A stretch of 64,000 bases of DNA. It comes from Salegentibacter lacus (lineage in GTDB: Bacteria > Bacteroidota > Bacteroidia > Flavobacteriales > Flavobacteriaceae). The stretch covers positions 1 to 64,000 of the forward strand of contig NZ_JAIQZB010000013.1 of the NCBI RefSeq assembly GCF_020164555.1, given 5' to 3'. The position numbers were made by a program, and so were the translations under genes. The notes under the pieces were generated by a model that was not told where the DNA came from, did no database searches, and worked only from the letters and a program-made list of their open reading frames with translations. The stretch's first letter is position 1. Each line of letters starts with the position of its first letter. Below are positions 43,925 to 52,719 of the stretch, piece after piece.

Positions 43925-45901
43925 TTATTTACTTATTACTTCTTCTTTATTATCCAAACTTTCGAATAATGAATTATTACTCTTAAACTCCGGAATAAGA
44001 ATTTTTAATTTTTTAACCATCTTATCGGCTTTGAAAGAGTTCGCTGATTTGATAATACTTTCTATTCTGTCACTAATATGCTCATAATCTCTAACCACCT
44101 CCTGGCCTATCATTATTTTCTTATGATGTGTTGGTAGGGTTTTACATTCATCATTTAGCAATTCTTCATAAAGTTTTTCCCCAGGTCTTAGTCCCGTAAT
44201 TTTTACTTTAATATTTTTATTTGGATCGTAACCGGCAAGTTTAATCATTTTTATTGCTAAATCCATAATTTTCACCGGTTCGCCCATATCAAAAATAAAA
44301 ATCTCTCCTCCCTTGCCCATTGCACCAGCTTCTAAAACCAGCTGACAGGCCTCCGGGATAGTCATAAAATACCTAATAATATCGGGATGTGTTATAGTGA
44401 CCGGACCGCCTTTTTCAATCTGCTTTTTAAACAATGGCACTACGGAACCATTCGAGCCTAAAACATTCCCAAAACGGGTGGTAATAAATTTTGTGGTTTC
44501 CGGATTTTCTTTAATACTTGAATGATAAAGTGACTGCACGTACATTTCAGCAGCTCTTTTGGAAGCTCCCATTACATTACTCGGATTCACCGCTTTATCG
44601 GTTGAGACCATTACAAAATGTGAAGCTTTATACTTCAATGAAAGATCTGCCAGATTTTTAGTTCCCTGAATATTTACAAAAACGGCTTCATGTGGATTCT
44701 CCTCCATTAAAGGAACGTGCTTGTAAGCTGCTGCGTGATAAACTACGTCAATCGACTGATTTTGGAACATCAGCTCCAAACGCTTAAGGTTACCAACATC
44801 GCAAATAATAAACTTACAACTAAGCTCTGGAAACTTAGCATTCACCTCAAGGCTTAAACTGTGTAAAGGAGTTTCAGCCTGGTCTAGAATTATTAATTTC
44901 TTCGGATTATATTTCGCGACCTGTCTTACTATTTCGCTACCAATAGAGCCAGCTCCCCCGGTTACCAAAATAGTTTTTCCGGTTAATTGTTCGATCTTGT
45001 TTTCGGGATTAAGCCTGATGGGTTCGCGTTCTAAAAGGTCTTCGATTTGAAGTGATTTTACTTTTTTGGCAATAGGCTGAGTGTCTTCACCCCAGGTTGA
45101 AATAATAGGCGCGTTAAAAACCTTTATATTATTTTCTAAGCAGTCTTCCACAAATGCGAATTTCTCTTCAGCTGTAAAATTATTTTCTGAAAGAATAATG
45201 GCTTCCGCATTAACCGATTCAACTGCCTTATGAATTTGAGCTGAATAATTAATTACCGGCTTATCCAGCAATCTGATACTTTTATTATGCCTTTCATTAG
45301 TTAGGAAACCAACTATTTTAAACCTCCTTGGAATTTCGATATCCAAAGCACCTGCAATAGAAATAGCATTTTCATCGGCTCCAAGAATAACTGCGTTCAA
45401 AATATCTTCATCCCTACTAACTAATTTGAAATATTCGTAAATCTGTTTCACACCTAATCTAAAGAGAAAAAGTAGAGAAAAAGAAATACAAAGATTAATC
45501 AGTAATCCACCTACCAAAAACAACTTTTCAGCTATAACAAAATAACTGATATAATTTATAATTAATAAGGTGAGAAAGGAACTAATAGTGGCAAGTAGTA
45601 GCTTTAGGGCATCAATATTAGAAGAATACCTGATAATCCCTGCATAAGTTTTAAAGACATAGAAGTAAAAAATATGCACTGCTATTACAATAAATGCCTT
45701 GTCGTAAAAACTAAGAACGGTATAGTAATTAGGAGTAAGATCTACTATAATTAAAACAGTGAACAAGGTAGAAATGGCCACTAAAGAAAGGTCTATTAAA
45801 TACACAGCCCATCTGGGAAGATATTTAATATTTCTCAAATCCAAAGCATTATCGGTGCCCGAAAGTATATTCCTTAATGCATTATTAACTTTGTTCCCCA
45901 T
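43925..45901 (-). CDS. PglF/WbpM/CapD-like NDP-sugar 4,6-dehydratase
   Basis: A 658-residue membrane-bound dehydratase. Four or five N-terminal membrane helices (about 30-150) lead to a CoA-binding-like Rossmann domain, then the catalytic SDR domain with TGGAGSIGSEIVRQ near 313 and the TDKAV/S-M-K signature MVSTDKAVNPSNVMGASKR. Such enzymes convert UDP-GlcNAc to the 4-keto-6-deoxy sugar. Together with the aminotransferase and acetyltransferase downstream it makes a UDP-diacetamido-trideoxyhexose (bacillosamine type). The three are adjacent in pathway order read against the operon. Confidence 0.93.
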   Translation of the reverse strand: MGNKVNNALRNILSGTDNALDLRNIKYLPRWAVYLIDLSLVAISTLFTVLIIVDLTPNYYTVLSFYDKAFIVIAVHIFYFYVFKTYAGIIRYSSNIDALKLLLATISSFLTLLIINYISYFVIAEKLFLVGGLLINLCISFSLLFLFRLGVKQIYEYFKLVSRDEDILNAVILGADENAISIAGALDIEIPRRFKIVGFLTNERHNKSIRLLDKPVINYSAQIHKAVESVNAEAIILSENNFTAEEKFAFVEDCLENNIKVFNAPIISTWGEDTQPIAKKVKSLQIEDLLEREPIRLNPENKIEQLTGKTILVTGGAGSIGSEIVRQVAKYNPKKLIILDQAETPLHSLSLEVNAKFPELSCKFIICDVGNLKRLELMFQNQSIDVVYHAAAYKHVPLMEENPHEAVFVNIQGTKNLADLSLKYKASHFVMVSTDKAVNPSNVMGASKRAAEMYVQSLYHSSIKENPETTKFITTRFGNVLGSNGSVVPLFKKQIEKGGPVTITHPDIIRYFMTIPEACQLVLEAGAMGKGGEIFIFDMGEPVKIMDLAIKMIKLAGYDPNKNIKVKITGLRPGEKLYEELLNDECKTLPTHHKKIMIGQEVVRDYEHISDRIESIIKSANSFKADKMVKKLKILIPEFKSNNSLFESLDNKEEVISK

Positions 45902-45909
45902 AATTTTAT

Positions 45910-47070
45910 TTACTTCTGTTTATTGAAACAGGATAAAATTCCGGTTTTAATTCGGGTTTGCTCTTCCTTGGTCAAATTAGACCCCGAAGGTAAACAGAGA
46001 CCGTTTTCAAATAATTGTTCTGCAACCCCTGTTCCATAAAAAGGAGCATTTTCAAAAACCGGTTGCATATGCATTGGTTTCCATAGAGGTCTGCTTTCTA
46101 TATTTAGTTTTTCAAGGTGTAAACGTAAATTTTCCCTATTTATTCCGCCGGTCTTTTCTTCATCAAGAGTAACTACACTTAACCAGTGATTGGCGAAATA
46201 ATCTTTATTAGGAGCATTAAAAACCTCAACTCCTTCTATATCAGAAAACAAATCTACATAAAAATCGTGCATTTGTCTTCTTGCATCTACTCGTTTATCC
46301 AGCGCTTCCATTTGTCCACGTCCAATTCCAGCTGAAATATTACTTAGCCGATAATTATAGCCTATTTCACTATGCTGATAATGCGGTGCTGCGTCTCTAG
46401 CTTGAGTTGCTAAAAAAACCGCTTTTTCTTTATCCGCCTGAGATTTAGTCACTAAAGCTCCCCCCCCGGAAGTTGTAATAATCTTGTTTCCGTTAAAAGA
46501 AAGTATAGCATAGTCTGCAAAAGTTCCACACTTCTCACCTTTATAAGTGCTTCCTAGAGCTTCGGCAGCATCCTCTATCACAGGAATTTCAAATTCCCGG
46601 GCTATTTCATTTATTTTATCTACTTGATATGGCATGCCATATAAATGTACGGCAATTATTGCTTTTGGTTTTTTTCCTTTCGAAATTCTATCTTCAATAG
46701 CTATTCTTAGCTGATTAGGACAAAGGTTTAAAGTTTCTTCTTCACTATCAATAAACACCGGCGTAGCCCCTAAATAAGCAATAGGATTAGCGGAAGCGGC
46801 AAAAGTCATACTTTGGCAAAGCACTTCATCTCCTGCTTTTACTCCTAACATTATTAAAGCCAGATGCAAAGCAGCAGTTCCTGAACTTAAAGCAGCCACG
46901 GCTCCTTCTTTCGAGGAATCATTAAATAAATAGTTTTTTATATCTTCTTCAAATCCGTTAACATTGGGACCTAACGGCGCCACCCAGTTTTCCTCAAAAG
47001 CCTCATTGACGAATTTTTGCTCATTTCCGCCCATGTGGGGAGATGATAACCAAATTTTATCTTTATTCAT
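45910..47070 (-). CDS. PglE-like DegT/DnrJ/EryC1/StrS aminotransferase
   Basis: A 386-residue PLP-dependent aminotransferase. The PLP Lys is in LSFNGNKIITTSGGGAL (near residue 193), with SSGTAALHLAL binding the phosphate and the usual PVIEDAAEALGS Asp. It probably aminates the UDP-4-keto sugar made by the PglF-like enzyme. Its start overlaps the acetyltransferase gene by 8 bases, and it ends 8 bases before the pglF-like gene, so coupling is tight. Confidence 0.93.
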   Translation of the reverse strand: MNKDKIWLSSPHMGGNEQKFVNEAFEENWVAPLGPNVNGFEEDIKNYLFNDSSKEGAVAALSSGTAALHLALIMLGVKAGDEVLCQSMTFAASANPIAYLGATPVFIDSEEETLNLCPNQLRIAIEDRISKGKKPKAIIAVHLYGMPYQVDKINEIAREFEIPVIEDAAEALGSTYKGEKCGTFADYAILSFNGNKIITTSGGGALVTKSQADKEKAVFLATQARDAAPHYQHSEIGYNYRLSNISAGIGRGQMEALDKRVDARRQMHDFYVDLFSDIEGVEVFNAPNKDYFANHWLSVVTLDEEKTGGINRENLRLHLEKLNIESRPLWKPMHMQPVFENAPFYGTGVAEQLFENGLCLPSGSNLTKEEQTRIKTGILSCFNKQK

Positions 47071-47665
47071 TTAAGTATTTTATAATTTTTCCAGGGTTGC
47101 CAACAACTACGGCAAAATCTGGTACGTCTTCAATAATTACAGCGCCTGCGCCCACTGAGGCCCATTTACCTATTTTTATTCCGGGGATAATTGAAGCACC
47201 AGTTCCAACCTGTGTACCTTCCCCAACACTTACATTTCCGGTTAACACAGCATTGGGCGCTATGTGCACAAAATCTTCAAGCCGAACGTCGTGTTCAACA
47301 ACCGCTCCAGAATTTATAATGCAATGTTTACCTAATACGGAACCCGAATTAATTATAGCTCCCGGCATCACAACGCTACCCTCTCCAAGCTCTATATCTT
47401 TAGAGATTATTGCTGAAGAATGACTTACCGCTTCAGATATTAAACCGATAAATCTCCGGGCTACTTGTTTTCTTATTGTATTGTTACCAATAGCCAAAAC
47501 AGAAGGGGTTTGAAGTTGATGCTCATTAGGTTCGTGAGTTACTTTAAATCCGAGAAATTCTTCAATTTCTTCATTATCATCAAAAATGGAATCAACTTGA
47601 ATATTCTTACTACTTAGAATATCAAAGACAACCTTTCCGTGACCACTTGCTCCGTAAATATTCAT
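47063..47665 (-). CDS. PglD-like sugar O/N-acetyltransferase
   Basis: A 200-residue left-handed beta-helix acetyltransferase: N-terminal PglD_N domain (MNIYGASGHGKVVFDIL), then hexapeptide repeats, with EHDVRLEDFVHIAPNAVL holding the catalytic and CoA-site histidines. It would acetylate the 4-amino group of the UDP-sugar from acetyl-CoA. I chose the ATG at 47665, one base after the stop of the sugar-transferase gene and at the conserved MNIYGASG; an in-frame ATG at 47680 is an alternative that overlaps that gene by 14 bases. Confidence 0.92.
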   Translation of the reverse strand: MNIYGASGHGKVVFDILSSKNIQVDSIFDDNEEIEEFLGFKVTHEPNEHQLQTPSVLAIGNNTIRKQVARRFIGLISEAVSHSSAIISKDIELGEGSVVMPGAIINSGSVLGKHCIINSGAVVEHDVRLEDFVHIAPNAVLTGNVSVGEGTQVGTGASIIPGIKIGKWASVGAGAVIIEDVPDFAVVVGNPGKIIKYLNE

Positions 47666-47666
47666 T

Positions 47667-48272
47667 TCAATTTTTCCCATTAAATGCTTCCGTAGTCGCC
47701 ATATTGGCGGTATTTATTCCTTCAGAAATAACAACCTTTTTAATTGTTTTAAAGATGATACTTACATCTAAACCAAAAGATAGGTTTTCTACATACCACA
47801 CATCATACTCAAATTTTTTAGTCCAGCTAATCGCGTTTCTTCCATTAACCTGGGCCCAACCGGTAATTCCCGGTTTCACCTCGTGTCGCTTTTTCTGCCT
47901 TTCAGAATATAAGGGCAAATATTGGGGAAGTAAAGGCCTTGGTCCAATTAAACTCATATCTCCCTTTAATACATTGATTAATTGTGGTATCTCATCTATA
48001 GACGTTTTCCTTACAAATTTACCGACCGCGGTTAATCTTTTTTCATCCGGGTGCAAATTTCCATTATCGTCCTTATCATCAGTCATTGTTTTGAACTTGA
48101 TGATATTGAAAATTCGCCCATCTTTACCCGGTCTTTTCTGAAAGAAAAAGGGTTTTCCGCGATTCGCCAAAGCTAGTAAAACTATGATTGGAATTAATAA
48201 CGGACTAAGCACTAATAATGCCGTAAAAGCAATAAAAAAATCCAATAAATTTTTAAAAAAGTGCCTGTACAT
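47667..48272 (-). CDS. PglC-like initiating sugar-phosphate transferase
   Basis: A 201-residue polyprenol-phosphate sugar-1-phosphate transferase of the short (PglC) type. One re-entrant hydrophobic helix lies at about 10-32 (LLDFFIAFTALLVLSPLLIPIIVLL), followed by the catalytic FKTMTDDKDDNG and the signature TSIDEIPQLINVLKGDMSLIGPRPLLP. It should transfer the diacetamido sugar phosphate to undecaprenyl phosphate and so start the repeat unit. It sits directly upstream of the PglD, PglE and PglF genes. Confidence 0.94.
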   Translation of the reverse strand: MYRHFFKNLLDFFIAFTALLVLSPLLIPIIVLLALANRGKPFFFQKRPGKDGRIFNIIKFKTMTDDKDDNGNLHPDEKRLTAVGKFVRKTSIDEIPQLINVLKGDMSLIGPRPLLPQYLPLYSERQKKRHEVKPGITGWAQVNGRNAISWTKKFEYDVWYVENLSFGLDVSIIFKTIKKVVISEGINTANMATTEAFNGKN

Positions 48273-48317
48273 AGATGAGTTCGGGAAATTATTATTGCAA
48301 AAATTGGCATTGCAAAA

Positions 48318-49484
48318 CTAAGATTTTATATATTCCCGTTCTAAGCTTTTGTACTCCTTTAACAAAATTTGCCAAAATTCCTTTCGTTCGTAGTATTTAC
48401 AGATCTCTTCACGAGCATTAGTTGATAGCCTTTTGGTATAATTTTCATTCTCAACAAACAACTCCATGGCGGTAAAAAGAGCTGAAGTATTCTTTGCCGG
48501 AATTACAACCCCATTAACGCCTTCAACAATAATCTCGTTACAACCATTAATATCGCTAACGATTGCAGGTAAGTTCATTGCCCCGGCCTGCATTACCACA
48601 TTCGGAAAACCTTCCCGATAGCTGGGAAATGCCAGCGCGTTTGAGATAGCTAAATAAGGCCGAACATCTTCCTGATAGTCGGTAGTAAAGATCTTTTCGT
48701 GATCCTTTATGGCTTTGAAAGTCTCTTCTTTTAAAGGATCCAGTTCTTTCTCAAATGGCCCCACCAAAAGCAGGGAAGTATTTTGATTTTGTTTCTGTAA
48801 CTTTTTAAAAGCCTCAATCAATTCATTTATACCTTTTTCACTAACTAATCTCCCAATAAAAATGAAGATAAAATCTTCCTGGGGAATGCCTAGCGATTGT
48901 CTTTTATTTCTCTTTTGGGTTTCATCAAATTGGGAAGGGCTAAAATAACCTGTGTCTATTCCATTGGAGCTTCCTTTACCTAGAACTTTTAGTTTAGATT
49001 GATTTGCAAATCCTTCCTCAAGAATAATATCTTGTAGCCCCCTTGAATTGGGATAAACTTTAGTTGCTAATTTATAAGTAAACTTTTCAACCGCATTTAA
49101 AACTTTTCGTTTGTTTCCAGTAGTTTCCAACAGAGGCAATCCCGCCACTGTGTGTAATCGTAATGGCACCCCGGCCATCTTCGCTGCCAACATTCCAACA
49201 ATACCTGCTTTTGGTGTATGCGTATGAACAATCTCAGGTTTTTCTCTTTTAAAGAAGTTATAAAGTTTCCAAACTGCTTTTAAATCCTGTACTGGGGTAA
49301 TTGCCCTGGTCATTTCTACCCAAAAAGTTTGCACCCCATTTTTTTTGCCATATTTCTCTAAACGCTCTTTCTCAGCAGCTACGGCGGTAACCTCGTAATA
49401 CTGGTTCATATAAGTAAGCTGCCCTTCCAGTAGTTTTTCCAGGGATAGTGGGATGGTGGTTATGCGGATGAGTTTTTTGGGCAC
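48318..49484 (-). CDS. GT4 glycosyltransferase, PglA-like
   Basis: A 388-residue retaining GT-B enzyme. HTHTPKAGIVGMLAAKMAGVPLRLHTVAGLPLLE in the N-terminal half and SEKGINELIEAF, SYREGFPNVVMQAGAMNLP (E-x7-E) in the C-terminal half are typical of PglA/WbpH-like GT4 enzymes, which add the second sugar to bacillosamine-PP-lipid. Its place beside the PglC gene fits that. The start is GTG; no better start is visible. The next gene upstream ends 56 bases away. Confidence 0.9.
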   Translation of the reverse strand: MPKKLIRITTIPLSLEKLLEGQLTYMNQYYEVTAVAAEKERLEKYGKKNGVQTFWVEMTRAITPVQDLKAVWKLYNFFKREKPEIVHTHTPKAGIVGMLAAKMAGVPLRLHTVAGLPLLETTGNKRKVLNAVEKFTYKLATKVYPNSRGLQDIILEEGFANQSKLKVLGKGSSNGIDTGYFSPSQFDETQKRNKRQSLGIPQEDFIFIFIGRLVSEKGINELIEAFKKLQKQNQNTSLLLVGPFEKELDPLKEETFKAIKDHEKIFTTDYQEDVRPYLAISNALAFPSYREGFPNVVMQAGAMNLPAIVSDINGCNEIIVEGVNGVVIPAKNTSALFTAMELFVENENYTKRLSTNAREEICKYYERKEFWQILLKEYKSLEREYIKS

Positions 49485-49540
49485 AGGATTGATTTGCTTT
49501 TGTGAAGTAATATTTACTATTTATTATAAACTAAGATGGC

Positions 49541-50707
49541 TTAACTTCTTCTTTGAATTCGCTGTATGCTTGTTAATATTCTCTCTGCATACTTATGCCA
49601 GGTAAAATTATTTTCCACTTTTTTAATTAAATCCTGTTTATTGCTTAATTGAGACTTTAGTACTGGATTATTCATTATAGCTTCCATTTTAGACATCAAA
49701 GAGTCTTCATTAGCCATAGTAATTAATAAATCTTCCCCCACTTTAAAGGAATTTCTGACAGATGGAATATCGGGTGCTATAACAGGTAAACCTGCAGAGA
49801 GATATTCAAAAATTTTTAAAGGATTCATATAAGGATTTGCATAATGATGAATAGCTACATCAAAACAATTTATATGCTCATTAATGTCCTTATGATTTAA
49901 CCAACCAGACAAACTAGTTTTACTACCTAATGACAGAAGATCAATACTTTTCTTAATTTTTTTAAATGCTGGCCCATCTCCAATTATAACTAGAAATAAA
50001 TTTTCATATTTTTTCTGTAAATCATAAAAAGAATTCAATAAAATTCCCATTTTTTTATGATGGTCCAAAGTGCCTATATACCCAAAAATAAAAGCATTCT
50101 CGGGATAACCTAAATTTGCACGTAAATCTTTTTTATTCGAAATAGGATAAAACTTAGAAACATTCGTTCCATTATGAATAACAATATTATTATCATCTTT
50201 AAAACATGGTCCCATTATATTTTTTCTTGAATATTCAGAAATAAAAATATTAAGATCAGTCTTTAGATAAGCTTTGTATTGGAGTTTAAGAAAATACTTT
50301 TTGAAAGCTATATTTTTATAACTTTCATCAAAAGGGGAACCGTTAATTTGCGCACAGATAATTAGATCGGGAAATTTTTTTCGTAAATAACCTATTTGAA
50401 GAAAGTTGGAATCAACCCTTATTAAAACCACATCGGGTTTAAATTTCTTAATTTTTGTGCTTAAAGCCTTTAAATAAAATTTGTTTCTTCTAAAAAAGGA
50501 GAAAGCTTGCAGAAACCCAAAATTTCTTAAATTATCCCTAAAATTAATTTTCATATTCCGGTCAACTGCTATTCTCTCATGTACTTTTGGAAATACCTCA
50601 ATAGCCTCAATAACAGGAAACTCTTTTAAATGTTTATGCAATTCTATAGATTGAATACTACCGCCGTGTTTTGCAAAGTATGATGTTGTATAAAAAAGTA
50701 TCCGCAT
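49541..50707 (-). CDS. GT4 family glycosyltransferase
   Basis: A 388-residue GT-B glycosyltransferase of the polysaccharide locus. The C-terminal domain has FIFGYIGTLDHHKKMGILLNSF, GDGPAFKKIK and PLKIFEYLSAGLPVIAPD (E-x7-E equivalent). The N-terminal acceptor domain is divergent, so donor and acceptor are unknown. From here through 53 kb the reading frames become noticeably richer in A/T (many AAA, ATT, TTT codons) than the conserved export genes, as expected for the exchangeable part of a capsule locus. Confidence 0.88.
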   Translation of the reverse strand: MRILFYTTSYFAKHGGSIQSIELHKHLKEFPVIEAIEVFPKVHERIAVDRNMKINFRDNLRNFGFLQAFSFFRRNKFYLKALSTKIKKFKPDVVLIRVDSNFLQIGYLRKKFPDLIICAQINGSPFDESYKNIAFKKYFLKLQYKAYLKTDLNIFISEYSRKNIMGPCFKDDNNIVIHNGTNVSKFYPISNKKDLRANLGYPENAFIFGYIGTLDHHKKMGILLNSFYDLQKKYENLFLVIIGDGPAFKKIKKSIDLLSLGSKTSLSGWLNHKDINEHINCFDVAIHHYANPYMNPLKIFEYLSAGLPVIAPDIPSVRNSFKVGEDLLITMANEDSLMSKMEAIMNNPVLKSQLSNKQDLIKKVENNFTWHKYAERILTSIQRIQRRS

Positions 50708-50709
50708 AA

Positions 50710-51432
50710 TTATTCTATCAGTTTTTGCAATCTGGAATCCAGGATTATTTTTCGACTTTTAGATTTCTGTAGCAAAGCTTTAAAAACTTTAAATTCCATC
50801 TCAGGATTATGAATCCCTTGTTTTCTAATATGCTCATCATTAATCTTTTTATCTCCAAGTTCATCCCTATATCCTTGTACATAAGGAGTTTTAAAGAAGG
50901 TGAAACCAGTCAAATATACCTCTTTACATTCGGTATTTAATACACTGTAAACAGTGGAAAATCCAACGGTTGGTTGAAACCCGAACAAAGATTTAGTAAT
51001 TTTATTATATAATAAAGGAGAGAATATATACGTCTTTACACACTTTAAATGCCTTTTATAAAAATTAAGATGGGCTATTAACCCTTTAATATCAGAATTT
51101 GGATGTATTATTTTTTGAATCCCCAAATCCTCAAATCTTTTTAAATCTATAGGTCCCCCTCCACTATAATTATTTTCAAAAAAACTATGAAACAGAAAAG
51201 TAAATTTAGTCCCCAAATAATCTGATTGTTTCTCATCCCAAACCTGGGCTGCTTTATTGATTCTAATTACAATATCATACGAATCTATAACACCCCCACT
51301 TTTTTTATCAAAAACCGAATCAGCAGCTCCCACTATGGCTACACGTTTATTTTTAAAATTCTTTTTAATGCTAAAGATCCTTAAGGATAATAACATTAAA
51401 ATAACGGCATAAAAAGATTTAATTAGCTTCAA
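50710..51432 (-). CDS. GT29 (sialyltransferase-like) glycosyltransferase
   Basis: A 240-residue enzyme with all GT29 sialylmotifs: L as RVAIVGAADSVFDKKSGGVI-DSYDIVIRINKA (about 30-62), S as PTVGFSTVYSVLNTECKEVYLTGFTFF (about 153-179), and the H-x4-E motif (HNPEMEF, near 208). In GT29 the donor is CMP-sialic acid. An N-terminal hydrophobic segment (about 8-20) may anchor it. It starts at TTG, overlapping the TGA stop of the HAD gene, so it is coupled to it. The neighbouring CMP-sugar synthetase supports use of a CMP-activated acid sugar. Confidence in the family is good; sugar identity is unknown. Confidence 0.82.
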   Translation of the reverse strand: MKLIKSFYAVILMLLSLRIFSIKKNFKNKRVAIVGAADSVFDKKSGGVIDSYDIVIRINKAAQVWDEKQSDYLGTKFTFLFHSFFENNYSGGGPIDLKRFEDLGIQKIIHPNSDIKGLIAHLNFYKRHLKCVKTYIFSPLLYNKITKSLFGFQPTVGFSTVYSVLNTECKEVYLTGFTFFKTPYVQGYRDELGDKKINDEHIRKQGIHNPEMEFKVFKALLQKSKSRKIILDSRLQKLIE

Positions 51433-52052
51433 GGAAATGAAATTATATAATTTTTGCCCTTATCCATAAGGGACTTATTATTATACCCAAAGAAATCAAT
51501 TTTATTTGATTCAGCAGCCTCCAAATCATTTTTAGAGTCTCCAATTAGACAAAGCTCTTTCGGGGTATAATTAAATTTTTCAATCAAATTTCTTACCAGT
51601 TCTATTTTTGGGGTTGGGGATCCTTCTATGCTTTTAAAATATTGAGATATACTTAATTGATTGCATAAATAACTTAACTCATTTTCATCTGATCCAGAAA
51701 CGATATGCATAGTATAATTATGCCTATTCTTCTTTATATAATTGATAGTTTCTGAAATCAAGTTTTTTCTTAAACACAGCTTTTCTCTCATTATTTCTGA
51801 ATAACTATCAGTAAGTCTACTCAATTTTTCTTCGCTTAATGCTTCGTTTCTTATTTCTTTAAAGAAATATCGAAATTTCACATATCGTGATAATCCTGCA
51901 TTTTCCTCATGGAAGTCTAAAAGCTCCTCAACTTCATTATTTGGATATTTCTCCAGAACTTTTTTAAATCCGTATTCTCTTATAGGCATAGAATCTAAAA
52001 TAACCCCGTCGAAATCCCATAATAATACCGACTTATCTATAAAATCTCTCAT
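51429..52052 (-). CDS. HAD family phosphatase
   Basis: A 207-residue HAD subfamily I hydrolase with motif I LLWDFDGVILDSMP (nucleophile Asp near 13), the SGS motif in MHIVSGSDENE and motif IV GDSKNDLEAAES. It overlaps the CMP-sugar synthetase gene by 20 bases and the GT29 gene by four bases. Next to an aldolase and a cytidylyltransferase it would fit removal of a phosphate from a phospho-ulosonate, as NeuNAc-9-phosphatase does in the animal sialic-acid pathway. That role is inferred from context. Confidence 0.87.
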   Translation of the reverse strand: MRDFIDKSVLLWDFDGVILDSMPIREYGFKKVLEKYPNNEVEELLDFHEENAGLSRYVKFRYFFKEIRNEALSEEKLSRLTDSYSEIMREKLCLRKNLISETINYIKKNRHNYTMHIVSGSDENELSYLCNQLSISQYFKSIEGSPTPKIELVRNLIEKFNYTPKELCLIGDSKNDLEAAESNKIDFFGYNNKSLMDKGKNYIISFP

Positions 52053-52719
52053 AAATTGCTTCTGCTATCTTAAAATCTTCTTCATAATCTATGTCCAAAG
52101 AAACCATCTTATTTTGAGTGTATAAAATTGGTCTTGATCCGGTTCTATTGCCATTTTTAAAATTTTTATGAGAAGTTAAGAATATTGCGTTATTTATTTC
52201 AAACCACTCCGATAAATCCTGAGTTCTTGGCCAAGGCAATTTCGTGTTATTATTCACAATTTTTCCCGAATTCTTATCAAGAAGGAATTCTTTATAATCT
52301 CTTCCTGATATCAAAGAATCATAATTTTTTCCTAAACCATCTTCATATTTTTTAATTGCCTCTAAATACTCCTTTGCATTGCAAAAGGGAGAAGTAACAT
52401 GAGTCCATAAAATAGCATCTCCGGAACACACCTCTCCAGCGTGCTTAATAAGTTCGCCCAAAGGCGTATTTGATTTACCCAATGTATTAGGCCTATCAAT
52501 TATTTTCAAGTTCTTTATTTTATTCTGAAAGTTTTTAGTAATCTCAAAACAGGCTTTATCATTGGTGGAAATTATTAGTTCAAAATTTTCTGGCAGGTTC
52601 ATTAACTGACTTAATTTTAAAAACAACAGTCCTCCGCTAATTCCAGCAAAAGCACGAGTATTCTTTTTAATAACACGTTTACTTCCTTTTCTTACGGGTA
52701 TAAAAATGGAATATTTCAT
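52033..52719 (-). CDS. CMP-sugar synthetase (NeuA-like cytidylyltransferase)
   Basis: A 228-residue nucleotidyltransferase with the cytidylyltransferase opening YSIFIPVRKGSKRVIKKNTR (CTP loop, about 3-22), LIISTND, WTHVTSPF and LDIDYEEDFKIAE at the end. This places it near CMP-NeuAc/CMP-Kdo synthetases. These activate an ulosonic acid with CTP. It is joined to the aldolase gene by a TAATG overlap and to the HAD gene by a 20-base overlap, so three enzymes of one pathway are likely. Confidence 0.88.
   Translation of the reverse strand: MKYSIFIPVRKGSKRVIKKNTRAFAGISGGLLFLKLSQLMNLPENFELIISTNDKACFEITKNFQNKIKNLKIIDRPNTLGKSNTPLGELIKHAGEVCSGDAILWTHVTSPFCNAKEYLEAIKKYEDGLGKNYDSLISGRDYKEFLLDKNSGKIVNNNTKLPWPRTQDLSEWFEINNAIFLTSHKNFKNGNRTGSRPILYTQNKMVSLDIDYEEDFKIAEAIYERFYR

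Noticed and set aside
47647-48141. A 164-codon plus-strand frame opposite the sugar-transferase gene
   Set aside because: It mirrors the conserved PglC-like coding sequence; no start signal or domain supports it.
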